DNA from: HGM04593 sp964423665 | Lineage (GTDB): Bacteria; Bacteroidota; Bacteroidia; Bacteroidales; Bacteroidaceae | Assembly (NCBI GenBank): GCA_964423665.1 | Contig: CAYRFX010000004.1 | Span: 1 to 63,972 of the forward strand | Length of the DNA: 63,972 bases | Direction: 5' to 3' | Shown here: piece after piece, positions 25,701-34,108 of the stretch | Layout of the letters: each line of letters starts with the position of its first letter | Position numbering within the stretch: the stretch's first letter is position 1 | Notes under the pieces: generated by a model | What the model was told of the DNA's origin: nothing | Seen by the model: the letters and a program-made list of their open reading frames with translations, nothing else | Database searches by the model: none | Translations under genes and position numbers: made by a program

Positions 25701-27081
25701 CGGTTGCATTGTGGTTGCCTTCGATGAGTATGGGGGCGTGCTTGTACCCGTTATATACAAGTTCGCTGATTGTGGAGTGGAACGTGCCGTTGGGGCAGCC
25801 CTCTTCAAGTGTTCCGTTTGCAGCAAACTCTGCATTGCATTGTTCAAGCTGTTCGTGTTGCAAGATGACCCCTAAATTTATGCCATTTGCTTGCAGGGTG
25901 GTGGAGTAGCGCTTTTTATTATCAATGATGATGTTTCCCGTAACCTCTCCTTGGTTTGTTGCGATGTCAATGTCGCCGATAAGTTCCTCGTTGGCAAGGA
26001 GTGCTGTGGCTCTGACTTTGATTTTGCCAGCTCGTTTTATGGCATTGAGTTTACCGGTGCTGTCGCCTATTATCTTCTGTATGTGTGTGATGGCTGCCTG
26101 TTCAATGTTCCCTTCGGGTATATTGATGCTGATGGCACGTTTCTCTTTTCTCAGGCTGCCGGTGATTGTTGCATCGGCTTTTACTGCGAGGCTGTTGTCG
26201 GCGGCAGTGAGCGTGATGCTTGCTGTTGCTTTTTTGTCGTTGCCTCTTGCTTTTGCACGCAGGCTCAGCGTGGGGAGCTCCGCCGCAAGGGTGGGCTGCA
26301 ACGCGCTGAAGTCGCTTGCCGAGATTTTGTTGCTGTATATCTCGCCATCAATCTCAAAGACCCTTTTATCACTTTTTCTCAATATTAATCTGTCGGCATA
26401 TAAGCGGCTTGCGGGCATTGCCAAACGGAAATCTTCTATTTTAAGGCTATTCGGAGTTGCGTTTATTTTTGCTTGCAGCTGTGTTATAGCGATGCCCGAG
26501 GTCTCTTTGCCGTGTATTGAACGGATATACAGGCTCAATGTGTCGCTGTTGAGCTTCTTGAGGGAGAGGTTGCATACAATCTCTTCGATATTTATGTGAT
26601 GTGGCGAGAATACACCTTCTTGCCGGCCTTCGTTCTCTACATCGTAGCTTGCCCTGCCATCGTATAGCTGTATCTGGTTTATTCTGATTTCGGGCAAACG
26701 GCTTTTCTCTTTTGTGCTGTCTGTTGCCAGTTTGTCGAGAATGAATTGTATGTTCAAAGGGGAATCTACGCTCTTGCGATAGAGTTTGACTGTGGGGCTG
26801 CCTATCATCAATGTGTTTATGCGTATGTCGCCCTTGAGCATGTGAAGAGGAGAGAGGTGGGCTGTGATTTTGGGAATATGCACGGCGGTGTCGCCCCTTT
26901 CGTCGGTGAGGCACAGCTCCTTGAGCACAACTTTGTTCATGTGCTGCACCTGCACGGCTCCTATGCTTAACGGTAACTCTCCCAGCTCCAGAATGGTCTT
27001 GGAAACATAATACGCCGCTCGACGCTGCACGGCATCGAGGCGTAACAACAGTGATATTCCGTATATAGAGGTGGCTATCAC
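22717..27081 (-). CDS. tamB: TamB-type translocation and assembly module protein
   Basis: A 1454-residue protein dominated by short beta-strands, with a C-terminal DUF490/TamB domain (GRATGEITLS onward, and FDIELPDANEEQRELLASAV near the end). TamB-like proteins span the periplasm and help outer-membrane biogenesis and lipid transport. The annotated GTG start falls inside the expected N-terminal membrane helix: the same frame upstream reads KLLKYIIITLTVIATSIYG, with no ATG, GTG or TTG. An ATG in another frame at 27172 begins MANEKKFYIFLLAQK and would join this frame by a one-base shift in an A6 run. The true 5' end is therefore probably at 27172, with a frameshift or sequence error. Confidence 0.8.
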   Translation of the reverse strand: MIATSIYGISLLLRLDAVQRRAAYYVSKTILELGELPLSIGAVQVQHMNKVVLKELCLTDERGDTAVHIPKITAHLSPLHMLKGDIRINTLMIGSPTVKLYRKSVDSPLNIQFILDKLATDSTKEKSRLPEIRINQIQLYDGRASYDVENEGRQEGVFSPHHINIEEIVCNLSLKKLNSDTLSLYIRSIHGKETSGIAITQLQAKINATPNSLKIEDFRLAMPASRLYADRLILRKSDKRVFEIDGEIYSNKISASDFSALQPTLAAELPTLSLRAKARGNDKKATASITLTAADNSLAVKADATITGSLRKEKRAISINIPEGNIEQAAITHIQKIIGDSTGKLNAIKRAGKIKVRATALLANEELIGDIDIATNQGEVTGNIIIDNKKRYSTTLQANGINLGVILQHEQLEQCNAEFAANGTLEEGCPNGTFHSTISELVYNGYKHAPILIEGNHNATDFTANATFTDNNACGEINIFTTDKESHREYRAKARIDSLKPREIHLSEKGEGSLSAIMEGDYEIHHNGKSQLDARVYNIALTTPEEKKSVRTFHITDNNLADTRLLLLSSDFIDMNVAGHFSYKGIANTFSNILQHHIPAFTNGKEVKNSNNEYSFKIDIKDTNNLSDLLGLPVTINENSSIIGSCDDNRRLFFLNALLNNCDIDGRKYRKINATAIATNDRITFDANIACPQVAGKKTLYDTPENDMAAKIACVAQANRINGNINWERHTQPADKGTFEIDVKVAKNGNQKITFDANIKPSDIIHNGTPWKLHPCRISSNGDIYSIDNFYLQSNNQLIKIHGNAGKNEEDMVSINLKDIKVEEIQNLVNFHSVDFGGRATGEITLSRMLQSPQFSSKLNVKEFSFEEGYMGDLDLNGMWNEEEKAVYLHGNIYDKDNACTIVDGFISPANDTINLKIDADRTRVEFLNSMLEGILSEIKGNATGRVSVVGPLSGPNLVGEVRANGSLKLNVTNTRYNMRNGVVSLTHNRITFKDFPITDTRGNRGALGGYVSHNSLSDFTCSLNIDADNMLAYHTEGFGEFPFYGTAFVTGTANLTADERGIFLHANVRSDEGSSFVYDAGSMGSVTNNSFITFTDNSKRHLHITGKEKKEIIHRNSLLSRLNLEFILDITPDMQLKVFTNVKTGDYIDFYGEGPITAVYDEKDGFSMKGNLNLERGTYKFTMQDIFPKEFDIMKGSTLNFAGDPFDAELNLKTKYLVSSASLSDLDPDGKRHKSVKVNCLMDITGKLESPQLSFDIELPDANEEQRELLASAVNTPEQKNMQFIYLMGIGKFYTYDYNRSNGGTESSSAMESLISNTISGQLNNMLSQIIDNRNWNISGNFSSSERGWNSMEVESILEGRLLDNRLLINGNFGYRENPMANTNFVGDFEVQWLLDKNGNVSLKAYNKTNDRYFSESTLTTQGAGIILRHDFNEWLWWLRKNKKKKKTEKTEK

Positions 27082-27403
27082 CGTGAGTGTTATAATTATG
27101 TATTTAAGTAGTTTAATAGTATAGTATTTTTTGCGCCAGCAAAAATATATAGAATTTCTTTTCGTTTGCCATTTTGGGGCTATAAAAATGGTGATATTTT
27201 TAATCTCTTCCCATATTAAAGCGGTTTTTGCCGGAACTTCATGTATTGCATCGTGGGAAAGTGCCCTAAAGAACTGTTGAGTTAAGTTCCTAAAAAAGTA
27301 AAAAATGTGCAGTGAGGTGTTAAGTGGTTAAAACTGTTTGTTTTTGCGGCTAAATTTTATTAATTTTGCGGCTCAAAATGTGTAAAATGTTTATTTTAGC
27401 GTT
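27082..27403. other. 322-bp region between tamB and the SLC13 gene
   Basis: The left 91 bp probably encode the displaced N-terminus of TamB on the minus strand (ATG at 27172-27170, A6 run at 27129-27134). The right end holds the SLC13 promoter. Between them I see only AT-rich sequence. Confidence 0.5.
27337..27368 (+). promoter_or_regulatory. promoter of the SLC13 permease gene
   Basis: TTTG (27337-27340), a 20-bp spacer and TAATTTTG (27361-27368): a full match to the Bacteroidota primary-sigma consensus. The leader would be about 30 nt. Confidence 0.6.
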
Positions 27404-29254
27404 ATGATACTTACAATACTTGTACTTTTCTTATCGGTTTTCTTCTTTATTAGCGGGAAATTGCGCTCCGATATTGTGGCTCTCTGTTCGTTGGTAACGT
27501 TGCTTGCCGCAGGAATTCTCACACCCGAGGAGGCTCTGTCGGGCTTTTCAAGCAATGTGATAATAATGATGCTGGGGCTCTTTGTTGTTGGCGGTGCTAT
27601 TTTCCAGACCGGCCTTGCAAAGATGATTAGTTCCAGGTTGATGAAATTTGCAGGGAACAGCGAGACAAAGCTCTTTCTGCTTGTGATGGGAGTAACATCG
27701 GTGATGGGCGCGTTCGTGAGCAACACCGGCACGGTTGCCATTATGATACCTATTGTGGTGAGCATGGCAATGAGCGTGAAGATGAATCCCAGCCGTTTGC
27801 TCATGCCTCTTGCATTTGCCAGCAGCATGAGCGGTATGATGACGCTTATCGGTACCCCTCCCAACCTTGTGATAAATGACGAATTGTTGAAAAACGGTTA
27901 TGAGGGATTGGGCTTTTTCACATTCCTGCCGGTGGGTCTCATTTGCGCGATTGTGGGCACTATTGTGCTTCTCCCGTTGAGCAAGAAGTTTCTTTCGAAG
28001 CCGGGTGCGCTGAGCGCGACAAGTGCCAGCAGCGGAAAGTCGCTCAAAACGTTGGTTGCCGAGTATGGCATATCAAATAATCTTCACCGTTTGCAGGTTA
28101 CGGCATCGTCGCTTGTGGTGGGGAAGATGATAGGTGAGATTGATATCAGAAAGAAATATGGTCTTAATATCATTGAACTGCGCCACATTGAACGTGGGCA
28201 ACACAGAATATTGAAGAATGTGGTGCAGCAGGCAGTGGATTCCGATACCACTTTGCGCGTAGATGATGTGCTCTATGTGTCGGGCAATGAGGAGATTGTA
28301 AAGGTCTTTGCGCAAAAGTACAAACTGCTGAAACTGAACGATGGTGATGAGGCAAAAGGAAAATCTCTTGATTTTTACAATATAGGTGTTGCCGAGATTG
28401 TGATATTAACCTCCTCCACCGTTGTAAACAAAACTATCAAGGAGGTAGATTTTAGAAAAAAATATAATTTGAGTGTGCTTGGTATCTGCCGCAAGAAAAA
28501 GTATATATTGCAGGGGCTTGCCGATGAGACTATTCACAGTGGTGATGTGTTGCTCGTGCAGGGTGCATGGGACAATATTGCGGCTCTTGAGAACGAGAGT
28601 ACCGAGTGGATTGTGCTGGGTCGCCCGCTTGAAGAGGCTGCAAAGGTTACTCTCGACTACAAGGCTCCTGTTGCTGCGCTCATTATGCTTGCCATGATTG
28701 TGGTGATAGCTTGCGATTTTATCCCTGTAGCCCCGGTTACTGCTGTTATGATAGCCGGGTTGCTCATGGTGCTCACGGGTTGTTTCCGCAATGTGGAGGC
28801 TGCGTACAAAACCATTAACTGGGAAAGCATTGTGCTTATTGCCGCAATGATGCCCATGTCTGTGGCTCTGCAAAAGACCGGTGTTTCTGCATGGATCTCA
28901 AATTCTTTGGTGAGCGGTCTCGGCGATTATGGTCCATTGGCTCTCATGGCGGGTATATATTTTACCACTTCGTTCATGACAATGTTCATAAGCAACACGG
29001 CAACAGCGGTGCTCTTGGCTCCTATTGCAATGACAAGTGCCGTGCAGATTGGTGTGAGCCCGGTGCCTTTCCTTTTTGCGGTAACGCTGGGTGCAAGCCT
29101 CTGTTTTGCATCGCCTTTTTCCACTCCGCCCAACGCCCTTGTGATGCCTGCCGGTCAATATACCTTTATGGATTATGTTAAGGTGGGGCTTCCCTTGCAG
29201 ATTATATTGGGAATTGTGATGATTCTTGTGTTGCCCTTCCTTTTCCCCTTCTAA
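27404..29254 (+). CDS. SLC13/DASS family permease with two TrkA-C domains
   Basis: A 616-residue transporter. Two hydrophobic halves of the ion-transporter superfamily flank a soluble middle. The signature SNTGTVAIMIPIV is near residues 105-117 and repeats as SNTATAVLLAPIA in the second half, and LIGTPPNLVIN supplies the substrate/sodium loop. Residues about 210-400 form two RCK_C/TrkA_C regulatory domains. Relatives carry dicarboxylates, sulfate or phosphate with sodium; the substrate is not decided by the sequence. It is followed after about 80 bp by the sigma-54 type regulator gene. Confidence 0.88.
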   Translation: MILTILVLFLSVFFFISGKLRSDIVALCSLVTLLAAGILTPEEALSGFSSNVIIMMLGLFVVGGAIFQTGLAKMISSRLMKFAGNSETKLFLLVMGVTSVMGAFVSNTGTVAIMIPIVVSMAMSVKMNPSRLLMPLAFASSMSGMMTLIGTPPNLVINDELLKNGYEGLGFFTFLPVGLICAIVGTIVLLPLSKKFLSKPGALSATSASSGKSLKTLVAEYGISNNLHRLQVTASSLVVGKMIGEIDIRKKYGLNIIELRHIERGQHRILKNVVQQAVDSDTTLRVDDVLYVSGNEEIVKVFAQKYKLLKLNDGDEAKGKSLDFYNIGVAEIVILTSSTVVNKTIKEVDFRKKYNLSVLGICRKKKYILQGLADETIHSGDVLLVQGAWDNIAALENESTEWIVLGRPLEEAAKVTLDYKAPVAALIMLAMIVVIACDFIPVAPVTAVMIAGLLMVLTGCFRNVEAAYKTINWESIVLIAAMMPMSVALQKTGVSAWISNSLVSGLGDYGPLALMAGIYFTTSFMTMFISNTATAVLLAPIAMTSAVQIGVSPVPFLFAVTLGASLCFASPFSTPPNALVMPAGQYTFMDYVKVGLPLQIILGIVMILVLPFLFPF

Positions 29255-29300
29255 GCAATAAAAAATGTGCCAAAATTGCCTGTTTTTGATTGGAAATAAG

Positions 29301-29308
29301 TAATTTTG
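29301..29308 (+). promoter_or_regulatory. candidate -7 box for the regulator-lptE-secG operon
   Basis: TAATTTTG, with TTG 22 bp upstream (29276-29278). It lies 29 bp before the chosen ATG of the regulator gene and would exclude the earlier TTG start at 29290. Confidence 0.4.
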
Positions 29309-29337
29309 TCAGCGTAAACGGTGCAAACGTAGAATCT

Positions 29338-30570
29338 ATGGAGACGACAGAGATATTGAGGGTGAAGCAGCAGTTCGGTATCATAGGCAATGATGCCGAG
29401 CTTATGCGTGCCATTGACACGGCGATTCAGGTGGCTCACACCGATTTGTCTGTTCTTATAATGGGCGAGAGTGGTGTGGGAAAGGAGTATTTTCCTCAGA
29501 TTATTCATACAAACAGCGTGCGTAAGCACGGTAAATATTTCGCGGTGAACTGTGGTGCAATCCCCGAGGGTACCATCGACTCTGAGTTGTTCGGTCATGT
29601 GAAAGGTGCCTTCACCGATGCTATAAGTGAACGCAAGGGCTATTTTAGCGAAGCCGATGGTGGAACGATTTTCCTTGACGAGGTGGGCGAGTTGCCTCTC
29701 TCTACCCAGGCGCGTCTGTTGCGCGTTCTTGAAAATGGCGAATTCCTGCGCGTGGGTTCTTCAAAGGTGGAAAAGACCAATGTGCGCATTGTGTGTGCCA
29801 CAAATGTGAACCTGCCCGAGGCTATCGCCAACGGTCGTTTCCGCGAGGATTTGTATTATCGTTTGAGCACCGTGCCCATAAAGGTCCCTCCTTTGCGCAA
29901 GCGTGGCGATGATGTGTTGCTTCTTTTCAAGAAGTTTACAATGGATTTTGCTGCCAAATATAATGTCCCACGCATAGAGCTCGACGAGCAGGCGATGCGG
30001 GCTCTTCTCTCTTATCAATGGCCCGGAAATATCCGTCAGTTGAAGAATGTTGCCGAGCAGATATCTATTCTGGAACTTAATCGCAAGGTTACCGCAGATG
30101 TGGTAATGCACTATCTGCCCGAGCAGCCGAAGAACAATCTCCCGGCTCTTTTGGGGTCCACGGGTGGCGGTAACGGAAAAACCTTTGAAAGCGAGAGAGA
30201 GATTCTTTATAGTGTGCTTTTTGATATGCGCCGCGATATAACGGAGCTGAAAAAGCAGATTGAGGGGTTGCGGGGCGCACAACCCGCGCCTGCGCGTGGC
30301 GAGGAGATGCATCTGTATGCCGATGCGCAGGAGGTGGTTCCTGTGGTGCATCACCCGGTGCAGCCCACTATTCACCTTGCACCGTCGGCATCGCCCCATC
30401 AGGTGGTGGAGGAGTATGTCGATGAAACCCTTTCGCTTGACGATGTGGAGAAGAAGGCTATCAAACAAGCTCTTGAACGCCACCGCGGCCGTCGTCGCGA
30501 CGCGGCAAAGGAACTTAATATATCGGAAAGAACGCTTTACAGAAAGATAAAAGAGTATGGCATTGAATAA
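29338..30570 (+). CDS. sigma-54-type enhancer-binding regulator with altered GAFTGA loop
   Basis: A 410-residue AAA+ activator with a C-terminal Fis-type HTH (AAKELNISERTLYRKIKEYG). Walker A is GESGVGKE (43-50) and Walker B GGTIFLDEVGE (108-118); arginine-finger residues lie in GRFREDLYYRLS. No N-terminal receiver or GAF domain is present. The sigma-54 contact loop reads GAFTDA (90-95) in place of GAFTGA, which is unusual because this loop touches sigma-54. Between the AAA+ and HTH parts is a linker of about 100 residues with a coiled-coil-like piece. It overlaps lptE by 14 bp and so belongs to the lptE-secG operon. The ATG giving METTEILRV is chosen. Confidence 0.88.
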   Translation: METTEILRVKQQFGIIGNDAELMRAIDTAIQVAHTDLSVLIMGESGVGKEYFPQIIHTNSVRKHGKYFAVNCGAIPEGTIDSELFGHVKGAFTDAISERKGYFSEADGGTIFLDEVGELPLSTQARLLRVLENGEFLRVGSSKVEKTNVRIVCATNVNLPEAIANGRFREDLYYRLSTVPIKVPPLRKRGDDVLLLFKKFTMDFAAKYNVPRIELDEQAMRALLSYQWPGNIRQLKNVAEQISILELNRKVTADVVMHYLPEQPKNNLPALLGSTGGGNGKTFESEREILYSVLFDMRRDITELKKQIEGLRGAQPAPARGEEMHLYADAQEVVPVVHHPVQPTIHLAPSASPHQVVEEYVDETLSLDDVEKKAIKQALERHRGRRRDAAKELNISERTLYRKIKEYGIE

Positions 30571-31081
30571 GATTAAGAAGATGTTTTTTGTGCTGCCGGC
30601 GTTGGCTCTGTTGCTGTTTGTCGGCTGCAAAGTGAGCTATAAATTTACAGGGGCATCAATAGATTACTCGGTGGTTAAGACAATCTCTTTGGAGACTTTC
30701 CAGAACCGCGCTGCATATCAATGGGGTCCCATGGCAGCTATGCTTAATGAGAAGTTGAGCGATGTGTTTATTCAGCAGACAAAGCTCACGCAGGTTAATC
30801 GTGGCGGCGATTTGCAGCTTGCCGGCGAGATTACGGCTTATGACCAGGTGAACAAATCCATATCTTCTGATGGCTATTCGGCAATGGTACAGCTGAAGAT
30901 GAGTGTCAATGTGCGCTTTGTGAATAACAAGAATCATGAAGAGGACTTTGAACGAGTGTTCTCGGCTACACGCGATTTTGATTCTTCACAGTTGCTTGAT
31001 ACAGTTCAAGAAGAGCTTGTTACCCAGATGATTAACGAAATTGTGGAGGCTATTTTCAATGCCGCCGTTGCTAATTGGTAG
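30557..31081 (+). CDS. lptE: LptE family lipoprotein
   Basis: A 174-residue lipoprotein: the signal peptide ends in LLFVGC with the lipidated Cys at 24. The rest (KVSYKFTGASIDYSVVKTI, then FVNNKNHEEDFERVFSATRDF) matches the Bacteroidota LptE family, the outer-membrane plug of the LptD lipopolysaccharide exporter. Its ATG is inside the end of the regulator gene, and the next gene starts 3 bp after its stop, so it is tightly coupled in the operon. Confidence 0.85.
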   Translation: MALNKIKKMFFVLPALALLLFVGCKVSYKFTGASIDYSVVKTISLETFQNRAAYQWGPMAAMLNEKLSDVFIQQTKLTQVNRGGDLQLAGEITAYDQVNKSISSDGYSAMVQLKMSVNVRFVNNKNHEEDFERVFSATRDFDSSQLLDTVQEELVTQMINEIVEAIFNAAVANW

Positions 31082-31084
31082 CAG

Positions 31085-31801
31085 ATGGAGGCTCTGTCGG
31101 CATATATATCGCACCCCGAAAGGCTCAATCGCAGCACGCTCTACGAGTTGCGTCTGTTGGTGGCAAAATACCCCACCTTTGATGTAGCTCGTCTGCTGAT
31201 GCTGAAGAATCTGTATATCCTGCATGATGTGGAGCTGGGCAAGGAGATGCGCAAGGCGGCTCTTTATTTGAAGAACAGATGGGCTCTGTTTGAACTTATG
31301 GAGGGGTACGGCACTGCGGTTGCCGAGGATATCCCTTCTTCGGATATTACCGTTGACAGAACCATGGCTCTTATAGATGCTTTCCTGGAGACTTTGCCTG
31401 CCGATAACTTTTCGCTCGAGGCCGAGGGCGCTGCTGCTGTTGATTATGTTTCGGCATACCTCACAAAAGATGAACCTGAGGTCGCTGTGCCGCAGTTGCG
31501 AGGTCAAAGCCTGATTGATGAATTTCTGGCAGGGGATAATGAGAAAATAACTCTCGATTTGAAAGGAGAGAGCGAGCAGACCGGCTCTGTTGCCGTGGTT
31601 GCCGATGAACCGGAGGATTCTGTGCCCGAGACTTCTTTTTTCACAGAAACTCTTGCAAATATTTATATCAAACAGGGAAAATATGATAAGGCTCTGGAAA
31701 TTATTAAACGCTTATGTTTGGAATATCCGAATAAAAATCGTTACTTTGCAGACCAAATTAGATTTTTAGAAAAAATAGTTAAACATACAAAAAGGAAATA
31801 A
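31085..31801 (+). CDS. TPR-like protein between lptE and secG
   Basis: A 238-residue soluble protein. The N-terminal part is helical (LRLLVAKYPTFDVARLLMLK), the middle is acidic and low in complexity, and the C-terminus carries one clear TPR-like pair (TLANIYIKQGKYDKALEIIK, RLCLEYPNKN). This gene is often found between lptE and secG in Bacteroidales, but its function is unknown. The secG ATG follows the stop by 1 bp. Confidence 0.7.
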   Translation: MEALSAYISHPERLNRSTLYELRLLVAKYPTFDVARLLMLKNLYILHDVELGKEMRKAALYLKNRWALFELMEGYGTAVAEDIPSSDITVDRTMALIDAFLETLPADNFSLEAEGAAAVDYVSAYLTKDEPEVAVPQLRGQSLIDEFLAGDNEKITLDLKGESEQTGSVAVVADEPEDSVPETSFFTETLANIYIKQGKYDKALEIIKRLCLEYPNKNRYFADQIRFLEKIVKHTKRK

Positions 31802-31802
31802 C

Positions 31803-32156
31803 ATGTATTTGGTTTGCGTTTTACTTATTGTAATAGCATCGGTGCTAATGTGTCTCATCGTATTGGTTCAGAACTCAAAGGGTGGCGGTCTTGCTTCCGG
31901 TTTTGCTTCATCTAACCAGATTATGGGTGTGAGAAAGACTACCGATTTTTTGGAGAAAGCAACTTGGTCTCTTGCAGCTTTTATGGTTGTAGTGAGCGTT
32001 CTTGCAGCTTGGTCAATCCCTCATGCAACTGTTTCTGACGAGAGCGTTATGCAACAGAGTGCAATTGAAAACAGTGTTGTAAATCCTGAGGTTGCTCCCG
32101 ATTTTACCGAGGAGGTTCCCGCGGACGTTACTGTGGAGACACCTGCTGCCGAGTAA
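31803..32156 (+). CDS. secG: preprotein translocase subunit SecG
   Basis: A 117-residue inner-membrane protein with two helices (about 1-20 and 53-73) and the family loop LVQNSKGGGLASGFASSNQI between them. It is part of the SecYEG channel. The C-terminal acidic tail (about 40 residues, rich in Glu, Val and Pro) is longer than in Escherichia coli, as is usual in this phylum. It is last in the regulator-lptE-TPR-secG operon and is followed by a strong terminator. Confidence 0.92.
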   Translation: MYLVCVLLIVIASVLMCLIVLVQNSKGGGLASGFASSNQIMGVRKTTDFLEKATWSLAAFMVVVSVLAAWSIPHATVSDESVMQQSAIENSVVNPEVAPDFTEEVPADVTVETPAAE

Positions 32157-32179
32157 GCAAGTTTCCCGAATATTACACA

Positions 32180-32220
32180 AAAAGATATACCCCGAAGTTC
32201 GCTTCGGGGTATATCTTTTT
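32180..32220. terminator. bidirectional terminator between secG and pfkA
   Basis: A perfect stem of at least 18 bp (AAAAGATATACCCCGAAG and complement) with loop TTCG, U-rich on both strands. It separates the convergent secG and pfkA genes. Confidence 0.85.
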
Positions 32221-32240
32221 GTGTATTCTGTCTCTTCTGT

Positions 32241-33227
32241 TTATGATGCCAGAATCTCTTGGGCGCGTACTGTTTCGCGGTCAATGGGCTTGTCGTGCTT
32301 TATTGCCTTTGTGAAGGGAATATATACAATCTCGTTGTTGCGCAATCCTATCATAACGTTGCGCTGTCCCTCGAGCAGGGCATCTATCGCAGCCACGCCC
32401 AAACGGCTTGCGAGAATGCGGTCGTTGGCAGTGGGGCTGCCGCCACGCTGCAAATATCCGAGGATAGATACGCGCACATCAAGTTCGGGGAACTTCTGGC
32501 GCATGCCTTCGGCAACATCCATTATGTTATAATCTTTCTCGCGTCCCTCGGCAAAGAGTACGATGCTGCTGCTCTTTGTGCGGCGCAAGCCATTTGCAAT
32601 AAACTGGTTGATGCGCTCAAATTCGGGGTCTATCTCGGGTAACACGCACGCCTCGGCACCTGTTGCCAATGTTCCGTTAAGAGCAAGGAAACCTGCGTCG
32701 CGTCCCATAACCTCCACGATGAAGAGGCGTTCGTGCGATGATGCAGTATCGCGTATCTTATCGACACACTCCATGATGGTGTTCAGGGCGGTGTCGTAGC
32801 CAATGGTGGTGTCGGTGCCATAGAGGTCGTTGTCAATAGTTCCGGGCAGGGCTATACAGGGAATGTCGTATTCGCGTGCAAGGTTGTATGCGCCGGTTAT
32901 TGAGCCATCGCCTCCAATCACTACAAGTGCATCTATTCCCTCCTTTTTAAGGGTTTCGTAACCTATGGCACGTCCTTCCTCGGTTTTGAACTCGTCGCAA
33001 CGGCTGGTTTTCAGAATTGTTCCTCCACGTTGAATGATGTTGCTCACATTCTCGGTCTTGAACTCTTTGATTTCGCCGGTTATGAGACCTTTGTAGCCAC
33101 GGTAGATACCTTTGACTTTAATTCCGTGAAAAATGCAGGCGCGGGTAACGGCGCGTATTGCAGCGTTCATTCCGGGGGCATCGCCTCCCGATGTTAGTAT
33201 TCCCACGCAGTTGATTTTGTTTTTCAT
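32241..33227 (-). CDS. pfkA: ATP-dependent 6-phosphofructokinase
   Basis: A 328-residue glycolytic kinase. LTSGGDAPGMNAAIR (11-25) and GGDGS (105-109) form the nucleotide site; Gly at the fourth place, not Asp, marks ATP rather than pyrophosphate use. The catalytic Asp132 is in GTIDND, and VMGRDAG follows. The length is that of bacterial PfkA. The ATG overlaps the ispH stop by 4 bp, so the gene is the last in the porQ-cmk-ispH-pfkA operon. Confidence 0.93.
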   Translation of the reverse strand: MKNKINCVGILTSGGDAPGMNAAIRAVTRACIFHGIKVKGIYRGYKGLITGEIKEFKTENVSNIIQRGGTILKTSRCDEFKTEEGRAIGYETLKKEGIDALVVIGGDGSITGAYNLAREYDIPCIALPGTIDNDLYGTDTTIGYDTALNTIMECVDKIRDTASSHERLFIVEVMGRDAGFLALNGTLATGAEACVLPEIDPEFERINQFIANGLRRTKSSSIVLFAEGREKDYNIMDVAEGMRQKFPELDVRVSILGYLQRGGSPTANDRILASRLGVAAIDALLEGQRNVMIGLRNNEIVYIPFTKAIKHDKPIDRETVRAQEILAS

Positions 33228-34108
33228 TGCTCTGTTGTTTTATGGTTGTTATAGTTTAGAATCTCTTGTTTGCAGTTCTCCATGAGCCATTTGGGGGTGG
33301 AGGTTGCACCGCAGATACCTATTGTTTCGACATTGTCGGTGAGTGTGAGATCAATCTCGGCAGGGCTCTCTATCTGGTGCGAATTGGGGTTCACCCTCTT
33401 GCATTCGTTGAAAAGGATTTTTCCGTTTGAGCTCTTGCGCCCGCATACGAAGAAGATGAGCTGATGGCTTTTGGCAAATTCGCTTATTCCTCTCATGCGG
33501 TTGGCTACCTGCCGGCACACCGTGTCGAAAGATTCGGTTTTCTTGTCGGTGTCGATGCGTTGCTCTATCGCTTCCACAATCTGCTTGTAGCCTTCGAGCG
33601 ATTTTGTTGTTTGTGAATATATATAGGTGTTCTTGTCTGTTGCAATCTTGTCGAGTTGCGCGGTATTCTCAATTACTATAGCCTCGCCGTGTGTCTGCCC
33701 CACGAGCCCGAGAACTTCGGCGTGCCCGGCTTGCCCGTGAATGATAATCTGCCTCTCCTCGTTGGCACTCTCCTGCCATTTTTGTTTTATTCGCTGTTGC
33801 AGTTTCAGCACCACAGGGCAAGTAGCATCAATCAACTCAAGATTGTTTTTACGAGCTGTCTCGTATGTTGCTGGCGGCTCTCCGTGGGCGCGCAACAGCA
33901 CTTTTGCATCGTGTAGTTGTGCAAAAGTGTCGTGGTCTATTGTTATGAGACCGAGCTTTTTCAGCCTGTCACACTCTATTCCGTTGTGAACAATGTCGCC
34001 CAGGCAGTAGAGGGTGCCGCCGTTTTGCAGCTCCTCCTCGACCTTCTTTATTGCGGTGGTTACTCCGAAACAGAATCCCGAATGGTCGTCAATCTCTATT
34101 TTCAACAT
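33224..34108 (-). CDS. ispH: 4-hydroxy-3-methylbut-2-enyl diphosphate reductase
   Basis: A 294-residue iron-sulfur enzyme, last step of the MEP isoprenoid pathway. The three cluster cysteines are visible in GFCFGV (Cys13), DATCPVV and CGATSTP. His and Glu residues of the active site lie in VHNGIE and HGQAGHAEV. The ATG giving MLKIEIDD is chosen; it overlaps the cmk stop by 7 bp, whereas the longer frame would overlap cmk by 40 bp and does not match the family start. Confidence 0.93.
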   Translation of the reverse strand: MLKIEIDDHSGFCFGVTTAIKKVEEELQNGGTLYCLGDIVHNGIECDRLKKLGLITIDHDTFAQLHDAKVLLRAHGEPPATYETARKNNLELIDATCPVVLKLQQRIKQKWQESANEERQIIIHGQAGHAEVLGLVGQTHGEAIVIENTAQLDKIATDKNTYIYSQTTKSLEGYKQIVEAIEQRIDTDKKTESFDTVCRQVANRMRGISEFAKSHQLIFFVCGRKSSNGKILFNECKRVNPNSHQIESPAEIDLTLTDNVETIGICGATSTPKWLMENCKQEILNYNNHKTTEQ

